64,000 bases of DNA from Ctena decussata. Lineage: Eukaryota > Mollusca > Bivalvia > Lucinida > Lucinidae. A program made the translations under genes and the position numbers. Below are positions 1 to 10,600 of the stretch, piece by piece. The notes under the pieces were generated by a model that saw only the letters and a list, made by a program, of their open reading frames with translations, searched no databases and was not told where the DNA came from. The DNA lies in contig OZ022503.1 in NCBI GenBank assembly GCA_963989385.1, forward strand, positions 91,026,638 through 91,090,637, read 5' to 3'. Numbering within the stretch: the first letter of the stretch is position 1; every line of letters starts with the position of its first letter.

Positions 1-379
1 TCATTCTTGTTCGCGACACATCGTCATGACCTGTTCTACATTTCTGTGAAGTATCATGAAAATATTCCAAAGGGTATTCAAGTTACAGAGCGGACACGAA
101 TCTGCCAAAAAAATCACCAAAGGGGAGATAATTCAAAAAGTACAATCGCAAGAGTTACCATTCTTGTACGTGACACATCGTCATGACCTGTTCTACAGAA
201 CTGAAGTATCATGAAAATATTCCAAAGGGTATTCAAGATATAGAGCGGACAAGAAAATGTTTACGGACAGACGGACGGACGGACGGCGGACGGACGGACA
301 GACAGACGGACGGACGGACGGACGGACGGATGCCAGGCTCATCGCTATATCCCCCGAACCTTTCGGTCGGGGGATAAAA
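1..379 (+). mobile_element. 3' end of a HINE-like element
   Basis: Two partial copies of a 158-bp repeat (GACACATCGTCATGACC at 14 and 172) run into a GACGGAC-rich run (263-332) and a terminal hairpin at 349-375 (ATCCCCCGA with TCGGGGGAT), then AAAAAG. This is the architecture of the other HINE-like 3' ends in the window. The 5' part is outside the window. Confidence 0.65.
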
Positions 380-480
380 AGTGTAGATCCAGATAAGGCA
401 GCTCATTATGACCCACCTCATCTGCATTTACTTTGTTTAGAAAGTCTACTATTTTAATTTTTGACTCTTTAAGGGTTAAC
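380..480 (+). mobile_element. MITE-A fragment
   Basis: GTGTAGATCCAGAT, a GGCAGCTCATTATG arm and the right end GACTCTTTAAGGGTTAAC are the second half of a MITE-A. The left half is replaced by the HINE-like 3' end. Confidence 0.55.
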
Positions 481-483
481 TAG

Positions 484-605
484 AGCTCCTGGATTCCCTG
501 CTAATCCAGTCTTTTGGATGGGACTTTAAAACTGAGGTCCCTGCTCCGTATGACCTAGTTGTTGGTGGGACGTTAAATCCAAGTTCACTCACTCACTCAC
601 TCACT
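484..605 (+). mobile_element. MetaSINE-like 3' fragment
   Basis: TTGGATGGGACTTTAAA, CTGAGGTCCCTGCTCCGTAT and GGTGGGACGTTAAATCC followed by (ACTC)n. This is the same core and tail as the fuller copy at 49121-49285. The tRNA-like head is missing. Confidence 0.65.
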
Positions 606-1340
606 TCAGAGCTGCTGATATTTACTGCAGTCTGATCAGTGTTTCCTGTTCACATGAACTGTCTGTGGATTCTGAAGAACCTCCAAAGTGAAAAGTGAAG
701 ACACTACCCCTTAAGCACAGCTGAGCAGGCTGATATTTATGAGTCTTTGCTGTTTGCATGAGCCATAATTGACCTCTTACAGTGTTCTCCCCAGAAATTT
801 CAGAAGGCATGTTGCTTCTAACACAAAAATCAAATTTTGACTAGTTGATCAATTATTAAAATAGCAATGCTTTGTCAAAATTAGCCTAAATTTACAATAT
901 AAATAAGTTATTGATGATCCTTCATGCATTTAAAACAACTTTACTGGCAAAGAAATGATAATAAAAGCATTTTTATCAATTTTCATTGGAAATATAGGCA
1001 TGTTGCAAAGGTAATTTGAAGAGGAAAGCATGTTGCAACCGACATGCCTTAATGGTCTGGGGAGATCCCTGCTTTGTGTCTTATGGCAAACCTCATTAAT
1101 GTTTTCATCTTTCTCTCTCTGTCGCTCTTTTTCAGTTTATCTTGAATATTGAAACACCTTAAGCTCATTGTCATAACGTCGGCTCTTTCTGTACCAATCT
1201 GTCACATTACTTTCACAGGAAAGCTGAGAAATTAGAAATTCTCATTTGTATTACTCAGCAGGTAATCTAAGCCATCTTTATCCAATCTTGGATGGCAACC
1301 CATCTTTCTTTGCATCAAATACAAAGAGGTCAAAACAAGC
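606..1340. other. No gene recognised
   Basis: AT-rich DNA with a CATGTTGCAA word repeated near 1000 and 1029. The open frames are short and have no recognised motifs. Confidence 0.4.
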
Positions 1341-1369
1341 CATGATTGCCTCATTTGCCTCTTGTATAC

Positions 1370-1600
1370 CGACATCTTTTCCCCCCATTTTTATGAAAAG
1401 GGGACAACTTTTGTGACCATCTGTATGCCCCTAGACATAGAAGCCCTTCCAAAATGGGGTCGAATCTTAAAGAAAAGAATTTGCTTTCCTGGCACCAACT
1501 GTTTTCCTTTAAAAGTATACATCCATTTAGAAGGGAGACAAATATGAGAACGTCAGATCTGCTTTGCCGAAAGTGTACTCCTTCACCCAAACAAAAACTA
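1370..1600 (+). mobile_element. MITE-B related fragment
   Basis: TCTTAAAGAAAAGAATTTGC and TTCCTTTAAAAGTATACATC form a diverged version of the MITE-B hairpin. Both small open frames here are by-products of it. Confidence 0.4.
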
Positions 1601-1779
1601 GAAAGTTACATGGTAACTAATAGGGCCCCACTTTTATGAAACTGTTGACGACATTTAAGTCATATGTGCCCAACCAGAAATAACAATACCAGCTTTCTAT
1701 TATCATGTTGTTCCTTCATATTCAATATGTTGTTTGAAATTAAGCCTCTGGTAGTGTCATTAAGATATGGGCAAAATAC

Positions 1780-3695
1780 ACAATCATGATTGCATTCTGC
1801 ACACCTTCAGATCATCTAATGATACTTTATATTTGTACCAAGTTTTATAAAGGTATCTTCAAAGGCTTTAAAGTTATACAGCTGACAAGATCTCCATACC
1901 TAAAATAACAAAGGGAAGGTGTAGTTATGGTTCTTTTTCTCTGCACATTGTCTGATGATGTTTATATTTGTACCAATTTGTTAAAATATCTTAAACAGTT
2001 TTAAAGTTAGAGAGCAAACACGTTTACTAGACTGTAAACAACCAAGGGGAAAAATTCTATAAAAAATGTAGATGAAGTTACAGTTCTTATTCTCTGCTCA
2101 TTGTCTGATGATGCTTTATATTTTGTACAAGTTTTATGAAAATATCTTTGATGGTTTTAAAGCTATAGAGCGGACATGATTTCTCTATTTAAAATTACAG
2201 AGGGGTATAATTCACTAAATAATGTAGGCAGTTATGGTTCTTGTTCTCTGCACATCGTCTGATAATGCTTTACATTTGTACCAAGTCTCGTGAAAATATC
2301 ACAATTTCAGAGTTATGGAGCGGACACAATTTCTGCACTCAAAATTACAAAGGGGCATAATTCAGTAAATAATGTAGGCAGAGTTATGGTTCTTGATCTC
2401 TGCACATTGTCTGATGATGCTTTACATTTGTACCATGTTTCGTAAAAATATCTTTAACGGTTTCAGAGTTATGGAGCGGACACGGTTTCTGCACTCAAAA
2501 TTTCAAAGGGACATAATTCAGTAAATAATGTAGGCAGAGTTATGGTTCTTGTTCTCTGCACATTGTCTGATGCTTTTCAAAATGGCGGCAAATACTTGTA
2601 GTAAGTTTTCTTTCTTATAAGCGAACATTTTAAGGATTTATTATGTATTGAAGAAAACAAATTTAAAGGTTAATTATGGGAGAAAAGCTGCTTATGGTTA
2701 AAGAAGGATAGAAAAGCCTTACAAATGAAAATGAGAAATTTTGTAGCATTTTTCAGCTCTTGAAACTAGCTAATAAAAGCATCGCAAATGACTGCGTGAT
2801 ACCCGCCACTGCAAACCTTTTTCACTCGCCATTTTTTCCAAACTATTTTTTTCTCTGTATTGGGCCAGGGAAGGGGCAGCTAGACCCCAAGGTACATGGA
2901 AAAAATCTAAGTCATGACAGGACATTACTCTGATCACTTAAAATAAGCTTCTGATAAATCACTTAACACTCTAACCAAATACAGTTTAAGTGATTTTAAA
3001 CATGTATGTGGCCACAAGGCAGGGGCAGATAACCCCCTAGGGATTAAATTTTAATCACCACAAGAAGTTTTCATTACTTCTATCATCAGTTGTAAGTTTC
3101 TTAAAAATCTATTTCACATTAATTTATATAGATTTTATCATCATTTTATGCATGTATATAGCCCGGGGCAGGGGGAGGTAACTCCCACGGGGTAAATCTG
3201 AGCATCACTGGAGGCTTTCATCACTACATTTGCTGTGAGTTTCAGAAAAATTGCTTCAAACTCTGATTTTATATAGATTTGTTCATGATTTATACATGTA
3301 TATAGCCCCAGGGCAGGGGCAGATAGCCCCTGATGATAAAATTTCTGTGCTCATACAAAGCTTTTGTTACTGCGATCATGTTTGTGAAGTTTCATCATGA
3401 TACTCCAAGAAGTAAAGGAACTAGAGGCCAAAAACCATTTTTTGGGCATTAACAAGTGCCATAACTCTGCCAGAAATTATCAAAATTTGCCCATTAACAA
3501 TCCCAAGCGAGACATTCTTGGTCCAAATGCATATGCAAAATTTGAATGAAATCCGTTGATAAATACTTAAGTTATTGCACGGAAACGAAGTGCGAATGGA
3601 CGGACGTACGTACTACGGACGGACGGACAGACACACGGACGGCCAACGTGAAAACATCATATCCCGCCACTAATGTGTGACAGGGTATAAAAAGG
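1780..3695 (+). mobile_element. HINE-like element with two tandem cores
   Basis: Core 1 (about 1800-2575) is a roughly 154-bp repeat marked by CTCTGCACATTGTCTGATG at 1939, 2092, 2246, 2398 and 2554. Core 2 (about 2860-3350) is a 140-150-bp repeat marked by GGCAGGGGCAGATA-type words. The 3' end has ACGGACGG runs (3598-3645) and ATATCCCGCC with its partial complement GGGTATAAAAA (3659-3693). The two cores could be two fused elements. Confidence 0.55.
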
Positions 3696-3711
3696 ATTAA
3701 ACAAGTGAAAA

Positions 3712-3945
3712 TATGTGCCCTTATATGCCTCATCAACTACCATGATGTTCACTTATAGGGGCATGTGCGGTAATTAGGTTGATTATGGTATATCAAATTG
3801 CATGGATTCCTGCTTGCTAAATGAGGTCACACTTTAAGATGGGATTTACTCTTAAAGGAACGAATTTGCTCCTTATCCTCTAAATAGCACCTCCCTTGTT
3901 TTCAAAATGCAATGCCCCAGGGCATTCAATAGGATTAATATGGTA
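3712..3945 (-). mobile_element. MITE-B related remnant
   Basis: GCCCCTATAAGTGAACATCATGG (minus strand, two overlapping short words) is shared with 15964-16048, and the right side ends GGCATTCAATAGGATTAATA, the MITE-B terminus. Confidence 0.45.
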
Positions 3946-4653
3946 TCCTAAAATGTTAACAAGTTGATTTTACTATAGATATGTACATGTGTTAAAAAAC
4001 TAATGGGAGAATGGTCACAAGTGCAAACTCTGCTCTTTTAGTGTGATCTGGCTCATACACTACAGTCAATTATTCAAAGTCATTAGGTTCACAACGTATC
4101 TATAGGCAAACAAAGAAACATATGATCGTATGGCTTCTCCACTTTTATTGATAAAAACAACCAAAATCAGAAAGCCAGTAGCTGTCTATAATCTATTTGG
4201 TGCTTTATGGGTAATTTGATAAAATTTGGTTATATCCCTCATTGAAATGCAAATGACACCATTTTATTTCCAGTCCCTGAAATCCTATTTATATAATTTC
4301 AACAACATTCTTAGTCTGCTCTAGGTCTATTCTGTCCATAGACTCTTTTGTCCCAATACCTAGGTCATTATGAAATCAGCTCTTCATTATGAAACTTAAA
4401 TGGCAATCAGCAAAGATTCCCATCAGACTGCTCCTAAGCGCGTCTAATCTGGTCTCCACTGTTTGCTCAGGCATGTCTTTCTCTATATGAATTGATCCAG
4501 AGCAGGTTAAAAGTAAAATGTACCAGTATAGGTCACTTCCAGTCCAGACAATTTGCAGTGAGGAGATGAGCTTTCAGAAATGGAAACAAAACATTTGCTA
4601 CACTGTACTTATCCAACTGTTCCCATCCAATGTTTTACAAAGTCAAGGAGCAT

Positions 4654-4782
4654 CTCACACTTTAACTGGCCATTCCATAAATTTCAAATAATAAGGCCAC
4701 AGTCCATTCCATAAAGTTCATATGAAATGCCCCTAGTGTGACCATTTCATATGAAATTTACAGAATGGCCAGGAGTGTGAAG
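4654..4782. repeat. Inverted repeat
   Basis: CACACTTTAACTGGCCATTC near 4657 is inverted as GAATGGCCAGGAGTGTG near 4762, with a second internal pair around CATATGAAAT. It is a small foldback of unknown family. Confidence 0.5.
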
Positions 4783-5240
4783 TGCCATTTATCATATGAC
4801 CTTTCTTGCTGCATTTTTTTGCAGAAAGCTGACAATCTCTTCAACAGAGAACATAACATTGTTTCAGATGGTGGTGTAATATTTCGTGACATAACTGGTC
4901 TGTCAGATGTGATCATCTGATTCTATGATATGAGGTTACACCACTGCTTATGGTGGTAGTCACATGATAAAATACAATGTAACAGATGCCACTTTGCTTG
5001 GGGGCAACAGTTGTTCTCTTCTCTTCTCTTCAGCCGATGAGTGGTCTGGTGTCTGAGCATCAATATGGGGCTTTTCTTCTTGATACTGCTCTATCAGTCT
5101 TCAGTTTTAACTGAAATTCAAAGATATAGCAATTGTAATATTTAGAAAACATACCAGACATGTCTTACATGTATGATATGGGGCCTAATTAAATACTGTA
5201 AAACACATACATTTAGTGGCAACTTAATCTTGGCTTTATT
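4783..5240. other. No gene recognised
   Basis: No splice-supported coding sequence was found. A remnant of the TACTGTAAAACAC terminus lies near 5198. The 60-codon open frame at 4738-4920 starts in the inverted repeat and has no family features. Confidence 0.35.
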
Positions 5241-5243
5241 GGC

Positions 5244-5460
5244 GGTTAACCCTTAATGCGCCAAAAAGCAGACGACAAAATTTACATCTGCAGAAATTTA
5301 AAAAAAAATTTGTCCAAGCTATATCATATTGAGAATTCAAAAACTATAGGGCAGCCAGTGTAGATCCAGATGAGATGGCTCATGATGAGCCATCTCATTA
5401 AGATCTACACTGTTTGCAAGCAAATTCAAAAATTTTAATTTTTGGCGCTTTAAGGGTTAA
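5244..5460 (+). mobile_element. MITE-A, full copy
   Basis: The left end GGTTAACCCTTAATGCGCC matches the inverted right end GGCGCTTTAAGGGTTAA. The centre is a hairpin of GTGTAGATCCAGATGAGA with its complement, ending ATCTACACTG. About 215 bp and noncoding. Confidence 0.75.
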
Positions 5461-5740
5461 GACAGAAAGCACCAAATTATAAGTTTGCATCTGCATTGTC
5501 TGGTCAGAGTAATCTAAGCAAATAGCTATATCTGAATATCCGAAGCATTAAAGGTTTTCAATTATGATAGAGCCATCATTGTGTACAGCGAAAACATTGC
5601 ATTAACCCCGTCCAAATCCTTCATACAGTTAAGACAGGCAAACCTTTAATACAGGTTCATTTTCATTGTGTACCGGTATTTTGGTTCGAGAGACTCCCAA
5701 AGGGTAACTACTAAAGACAGAAGACCCTTTACTAAAGTGA

Positions 5741-6670
5741 TACAGTCGAACTTCGAAGGCTCGAACTCGCCGGGACCACCCAAAAAAGTTCGAGCGATCG
5801 GTAGTTCGAGCCATTGAAGACCAACTCGCATGGTCCAGCCTTACGAATTATGCTTTTCTATCACAGCAAGGGTGACTTCCTGTTTATTGATCGGTCATAA
5901 TTTAAGCCACTCGGTGCCAGCAGAAATCTCCGATCTGTGTATCCCCCGTTGCCAGGTCCTTCACCAGATTGCTCGGAAGCTGACGTACTCTCTGCCATGG
6001 CTGCAGGAGTGAATGATGGGCCAGTAGTATTTCAATTCTCATATCGACGTTGCCCCCGCACCTCAGCGGAACGAATCCATAGCCGCAGTAACGGGGCGTC
6101 CGCCCAAGCAAATGATGGGCTCTAATTTTGTTACGTATTTCAAGGCAAAGACGTAAATTTTGGCAGTTTTACTCAATTTCGGTGTGAAATTTTGATTGAA
6201 GAAAAATATTTTACCATCTTTAATATGCCGCCTCATTATGATAATACGCATTTAAATAGATAAGACCAAGCTATACAATCAGCTTAAATTGACAACCACT
6301 CAGCATTAATCGATTGACCAGTTGATCAAAGGGCGCCTTTAATTGAGCTCGTGCCAATTAAGTATACCTTTGGTTTCGGCAAACGCTTTGTAAATATCAA
6401 AGCGTCTTATGTCAATGATCAAACATCTGAGTGACCCTTTGTGAAATGGAAATTATTTACAAGGTAATTAGTGCGAGCCATCGATGGGCTTTGACATAAA
6501 AAATGTCCAGGGACCGAGTTTGGGGTTCGAGCGTTCGAGCCATCGTAGTTCGAGCCAAAGGTCGCAGGTTATGTTAAAATGAATGGGAGTTTTGCCGGGA
6601 CTGGGAAGTCAGTTCGACCGAAGCATGGCCTTCGAGCCTTCCGAGTTCGAGCCAGTGAAGTTCGACTGTA
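5741..6670 (+). mobile_element. pogo/Tigger-like DNA transposon, non-autonomous
   Basis: The termini TACAGTCGAACTTCGAAGG and CCAGTGAAGTTCGACTGTA are inverted, start with TA and resemble pogo-type ends (TACAGT-GAA-CTC---GTTCGAA). Short GTTCGAGCCATCG words recur in both subterminal zones. 930 bp, with no transposase frame longer than about 70 codons. An 18-bp near-direct repeat (GACCCTTTACTAAAGTGA) flanks it at 5723 and 6673. Confidence 0.7.
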
Positions 6671-7100
6671 CTGACCCTTTACTAGAGTGATCCTTTAAGA
6701 CAAATTTGGATATGACAAGATAAATCTTTGCCACTTTACTCTGAAAAAGCAGCATCCCACACAATTTAAAAAATAACTGAGCAACATCATAAGAAATGGT
6801 ACCTTTCAGTTGTACAACCAAGATTCAGATCAGCCTCTGTATTCTGCAGACTGGTCGGTCAGTATTCACTTTTCTATAAATAGATTCTAAGCACCAACAG
6901 ACTGCTGATGCCGATAGGAAAAACCACCTTGTAGTTCAAAATTCAAAGACAGAAAGTCCCAGTATTGCAAAACAAGCACACTTCTCGGCAATAACATTCA
7001 GTAAAAACATTTTTAGACTTCTCAAAGTGCAATTTACTACATATTTAATCTCTCCATAATGGTCACCTCCCTATAACAGCTGCCTTTTGGCCTTCTGTGT
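6671..7100. other. 3' flank of WDR89, no gene recognised
   Basis: Lies beyond the WDR89 stop in transcript direction. It may include the end of the 3' UTR. ATTAAA (minus) near 7043 is a possible weak poly(A) signal. Nothing else is supported. Confidence 0.3.
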
Positions 7101-7118
7101 TATAAAAAAATTGCACCA

Positions 7119-7299
7119 TACAGTGGAACTTCAATGGCTCGAACCCTGATGGCTCGTTTACCCTGCCTGGCTAGAACTCGTTCTTGGGTCCCTAAAGGTC
7201 AATTTATATAAAAACCATCCCTGGATGGCTAGAACTACCTTTGGCTGGAGCTAATTTTCATAGTCACAAGCCTGTTCGAGCCATTGAAGTTCTACTGTA
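7119..7299 (+). mobile_element. 181-bp pogo-type MITE
   Basis: TACAGTGGAACTTCAATGGC and TTGAAGTTCTACTGTA are inverted ends. The same 181-bp length is seen at 15122-15302 and 38587-38767. It lies 207 bp past the WDR89 stop codon. Confidence 0.8.
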
Positions 7300-7505
7300 G
7301 TTAATATGGTGATATTACCACCAATCTTGTGTACACTAGCCAAAGCTCCAGATAAGATGGGGTTTTGAAGACAATTCTGAGATAATTTTTCTTATTTCTC
7401 AATGAAAACGTATGTTGTGATCCCTCATTAGAATCATCTCTGTGAGATGGTTCAAATGAGGGGTCAACCTTTGTTTTGATGCAGAAAAATGGATAATTAT
7501 CCTTA

Positions 7506-7640
7506 TTATCCCTTCTTGTCTGAAACACTGAATAGGAATTCAGAAACTTCACAAACCTTCGATGGTGAGCTAGTTTGTTTTTCTTCTGTAGACCACAGAC
7601 AAAGTAGAGAGTCCTCTCCCCCTGTCACCAGAGTACTTGT
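7506..7640 (-). CDS. WDR89: WDR89 exon L (residues 325-368 and stop)
   Basis: The acceptor TTTCCCTTCAG precedes 7640. It encodes TSTLVTGGEDSLLCLWSTEE, then a Ser/Thr/Lys-rich tail ending FLFSVSDKKG and TAA (7508-7506), with a second TAA in frame directly after. It closes the last blade (TGGED--L-LW). The open frame spans 45 codons including the stop. A 181-bp MITE at 7119-7299 lies about 200 bp past the stop and may be in the 3' UTR. No clear AATAAA was seen within 400 bp; ATTAAA occurs near 7043-7048. Confidence 0.93.
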   Translation of the reverse strand, partial: TSTLVTGGEDSLLCLWSTEEKQTSSPSKVCEVSEFLFSVSDKKG

Positions 7641-10600
7641 CTGAAGGGAAACAAGAAATATCTTTAAAAAAGATATTGTTGAAGGTTAAAAGTCATGGTT
7701 CCTTAAGTATAATGTTAAGGCAACACCACATCAACATCAATGTAACGTCACGACGTTGCACTGACGTTGGTGCGATGTTGCATACATGTCATGTGCTTGC
7801 TGGGATAAGTCTTGCTCTTTGATCTTCTATCATCTTTTTGTCCAGAATGGATAAGTCTTCACAGCACCAGAGATATGCAGCTTTCATTTTGACTGCAATT
7901 GTTGTTACACTTCTATTTTTATTTTTAGTACAATCAACTTATGTTTAAAAGTGATTAAAACACTGCAGAACTGTGTTGTTCAAATAATTCCATCCCAATT
8001 CAGGTAATCTGAATGGTAAACAAACAATTTGGTGTGAAAAAAGAACAATTCATCTTCTTATAGATGCAGCCGCTGTAAGGGACACACCCTGGTATCCTGT
8101 GTTACTGTAGTGTACCCGAGCTTGCATCAAAGTAATCTTATTATGTCTTTGACAAATAATGTTTCACAGTCCTCAGTATCCACATGTACAGACAGGTTTT
8201 CCTTTCAATTTGAATAAAGGTTATGTCAATGTCAGAATTCTAAATAATTGTACGGAAAATGGACATTTTATGAAAACAAGAAGAAAAAGAAAACAGAGAA
8301 ATTTTAGTGCCAAATTAGTGATTTACTATTATATTTTGAGGGTGGTCAACTTAAACTCAAAATTCTTGTGCAAATTTAAAAAAAATGTGTGTTCAAAATT
8401 AAATGAGGTTTTTGAAATAACAGGGGGAAAAAGTAACTAAAAAGCAAAATAATATTAAAAGAAAAAACTGGACTCTTCTATACTGTACTGCGTATTTTCT
8501 TTACCTGTCCTGTTCAAACATCATTTTGTGATTTTTAAGGGGTGGTGTGAAAAGTTGCCCATTATCAACACACACTAGCATAAAACTTATTTTACCCTGC
8601 TGTCCCAGTGCAGACACCTGACTGTGGATTTATGTCCCTTGGAAAGACTACCCACAACTTCTGGCTGGTCTTCTCCCCTAAGCTGGATCAAGTTTAAATC
8701 CCCACTGAAAAGTTGAAGAAAATAGCAAATAGAAAAACTTACAAGTTAGTACAATCCTTCAGGTAAATGTGCACTTTCTAGAGAAGCAATTCTACTATTT
8801 TCAATTTTGCCTCCCTTCTCAATAGGGGTTTAATTCTTAAAACAAAAGAATTTGGTCCTCTAAGAGCAAATTCTTTCCTTCAGAGGAGACCCCACTTTGG
8901 AAGGGTTACATCATCCAGGGAAGCAAACAGGGAGTGACAAGTTGTTCCCTTCTGTAAATATGGCAAGAAAGATTGAGGTGTTCCCCTACATCTTGATATC
9001 GGAAAAAGTGCCTAAGCAAACGGTGAAGACCTTGATCAGACTGCTCATTTACACTGTTTGCTAAGTACTTCTCTCCAAGTGTTTCAGCTCCTCGAAGAAA
9101 TATATGGCAAAACATTTGCCCCCTTGCTTAAACTACTAGCAAGGAAGCATAAATAATATTATAGAGCACTGCAATGTTTAATTCAATATATAGTACATAT
9201 ATATAATGTCACTCAATACAATGCTAGTATTTTGGATATAATGCTATCTTGCCAAGGCCAAGACTAGACAACACAGGCATAAAAGGCCATTTAGAGCTCA
9301 TTTGCTATATATTCATTTGAAGTTAATCCCAATACAGTGGCCCCCCTTAACAACGACGGCATTTGTTCCCAAACATTATGACGTTAAACTGAATTTGCTG
9401 TTGTAAAGAATGCATATTTAGAACAATTTAGCCATTCTGTGCAAATCAAAATGACTTTATAACGAATTTTGCTGTTGAAATGAGTGCCGTTGTAAAGAGG
9501 GAATGACTGTATTACATTTTTCACTTACTAATATAATGCTATGCCCTTCTATGGACCCCAAACATAGCATAATAAACAGACTGTTCTGTATTTAATTTGG
9601 CTGTCGATTTAACCCTTAGAGCGCCAAAATAGCAGAAGAAAGCATTAACCTCTGCAAATTTCAAAAACTGTCCCACCCAAGTTAAATCATATTGAGAATT
9701 CAAAGACTATAGGGCAAACAGTGTAGCCCTAGATGAGGTGGCTCATTATGAGCTGCCTCATCTGGATCTACACTGTTTGCAAATTCAACTATTTTATATA
9801 TTTTGGCACTTTAACTGATAAAAATTGTCTTACTTATGCTTGCCTCCCAAAAGGTAGATATCATCTGAGTCTGTGCAGAAATGGTCAACTAGATAGTCAA
9901 TACTGTCAGCCTCCTGAAATATACAAGACTATTATCACAGTATCCGAACGCTCTGTACCAGCTCTTTCGGTTTCCATAGCGTCGTATTGAGAGTACAAAC
10001 ATTCGCTTATAACCAGTAGTCGGAAATCATTATGTTTTGAGATTTTATCCGGGATTTGTGCGTCATATACAGTTATTCAGCTTCGGAAATGTAAAGAGGT
10101 AAGTTTAATATAATTTGCTCTTCGGTCTTTTGCTTTATTGCCGTGTACAATGTCGTGTATGGGTGGATGTAAACGGTACAGTTTTCAAATTGCCCTTGGC
10201 ATGATTCTACAACTATTTGAGCCTTTTCTTACATGTTTTATAAAAAATCTTTAAAATAAACGGAAGGCGTTATCAATCTACAGTTTGTTAGTTTTGGTAA
10301 TAGGATGATAGCTAGGTTTTGCACGACACAAACTCGTGTTAAATTAAGCTGTTCGGAACAAAATTTCTGTGACGGCCATGAGGTTTTCATTGTACAGGGT
10401 AACAAAGTAAAAGACCGAAGAGCAAATTATATTAAACTTACCTCTTTACATTTTCCAAGCTGAATATTTATAAATGACGCAGCAGATTCCGGAAAAAATC
10501 ACAAAACATAACGAATTCCGACTACTGGTTATAAGCGAACTTTGTACTCTCGATTCAATGCTATGAAAACCGGAAGAGATGGTACAGTGAGTTCGGACAC

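Noticed and set aside
183..457. Overlapping frames with TDGRTDGR or RPSVRPSV repeats
   Set aside because: They are translations of the GACGGAC-rich tail of a HINE-like element.
8159..8440. 93-codon plus-strand frame
   Set aside because: Lys/Asn-rich AT-driven composition with no motifs, in the last WDR89 intron.
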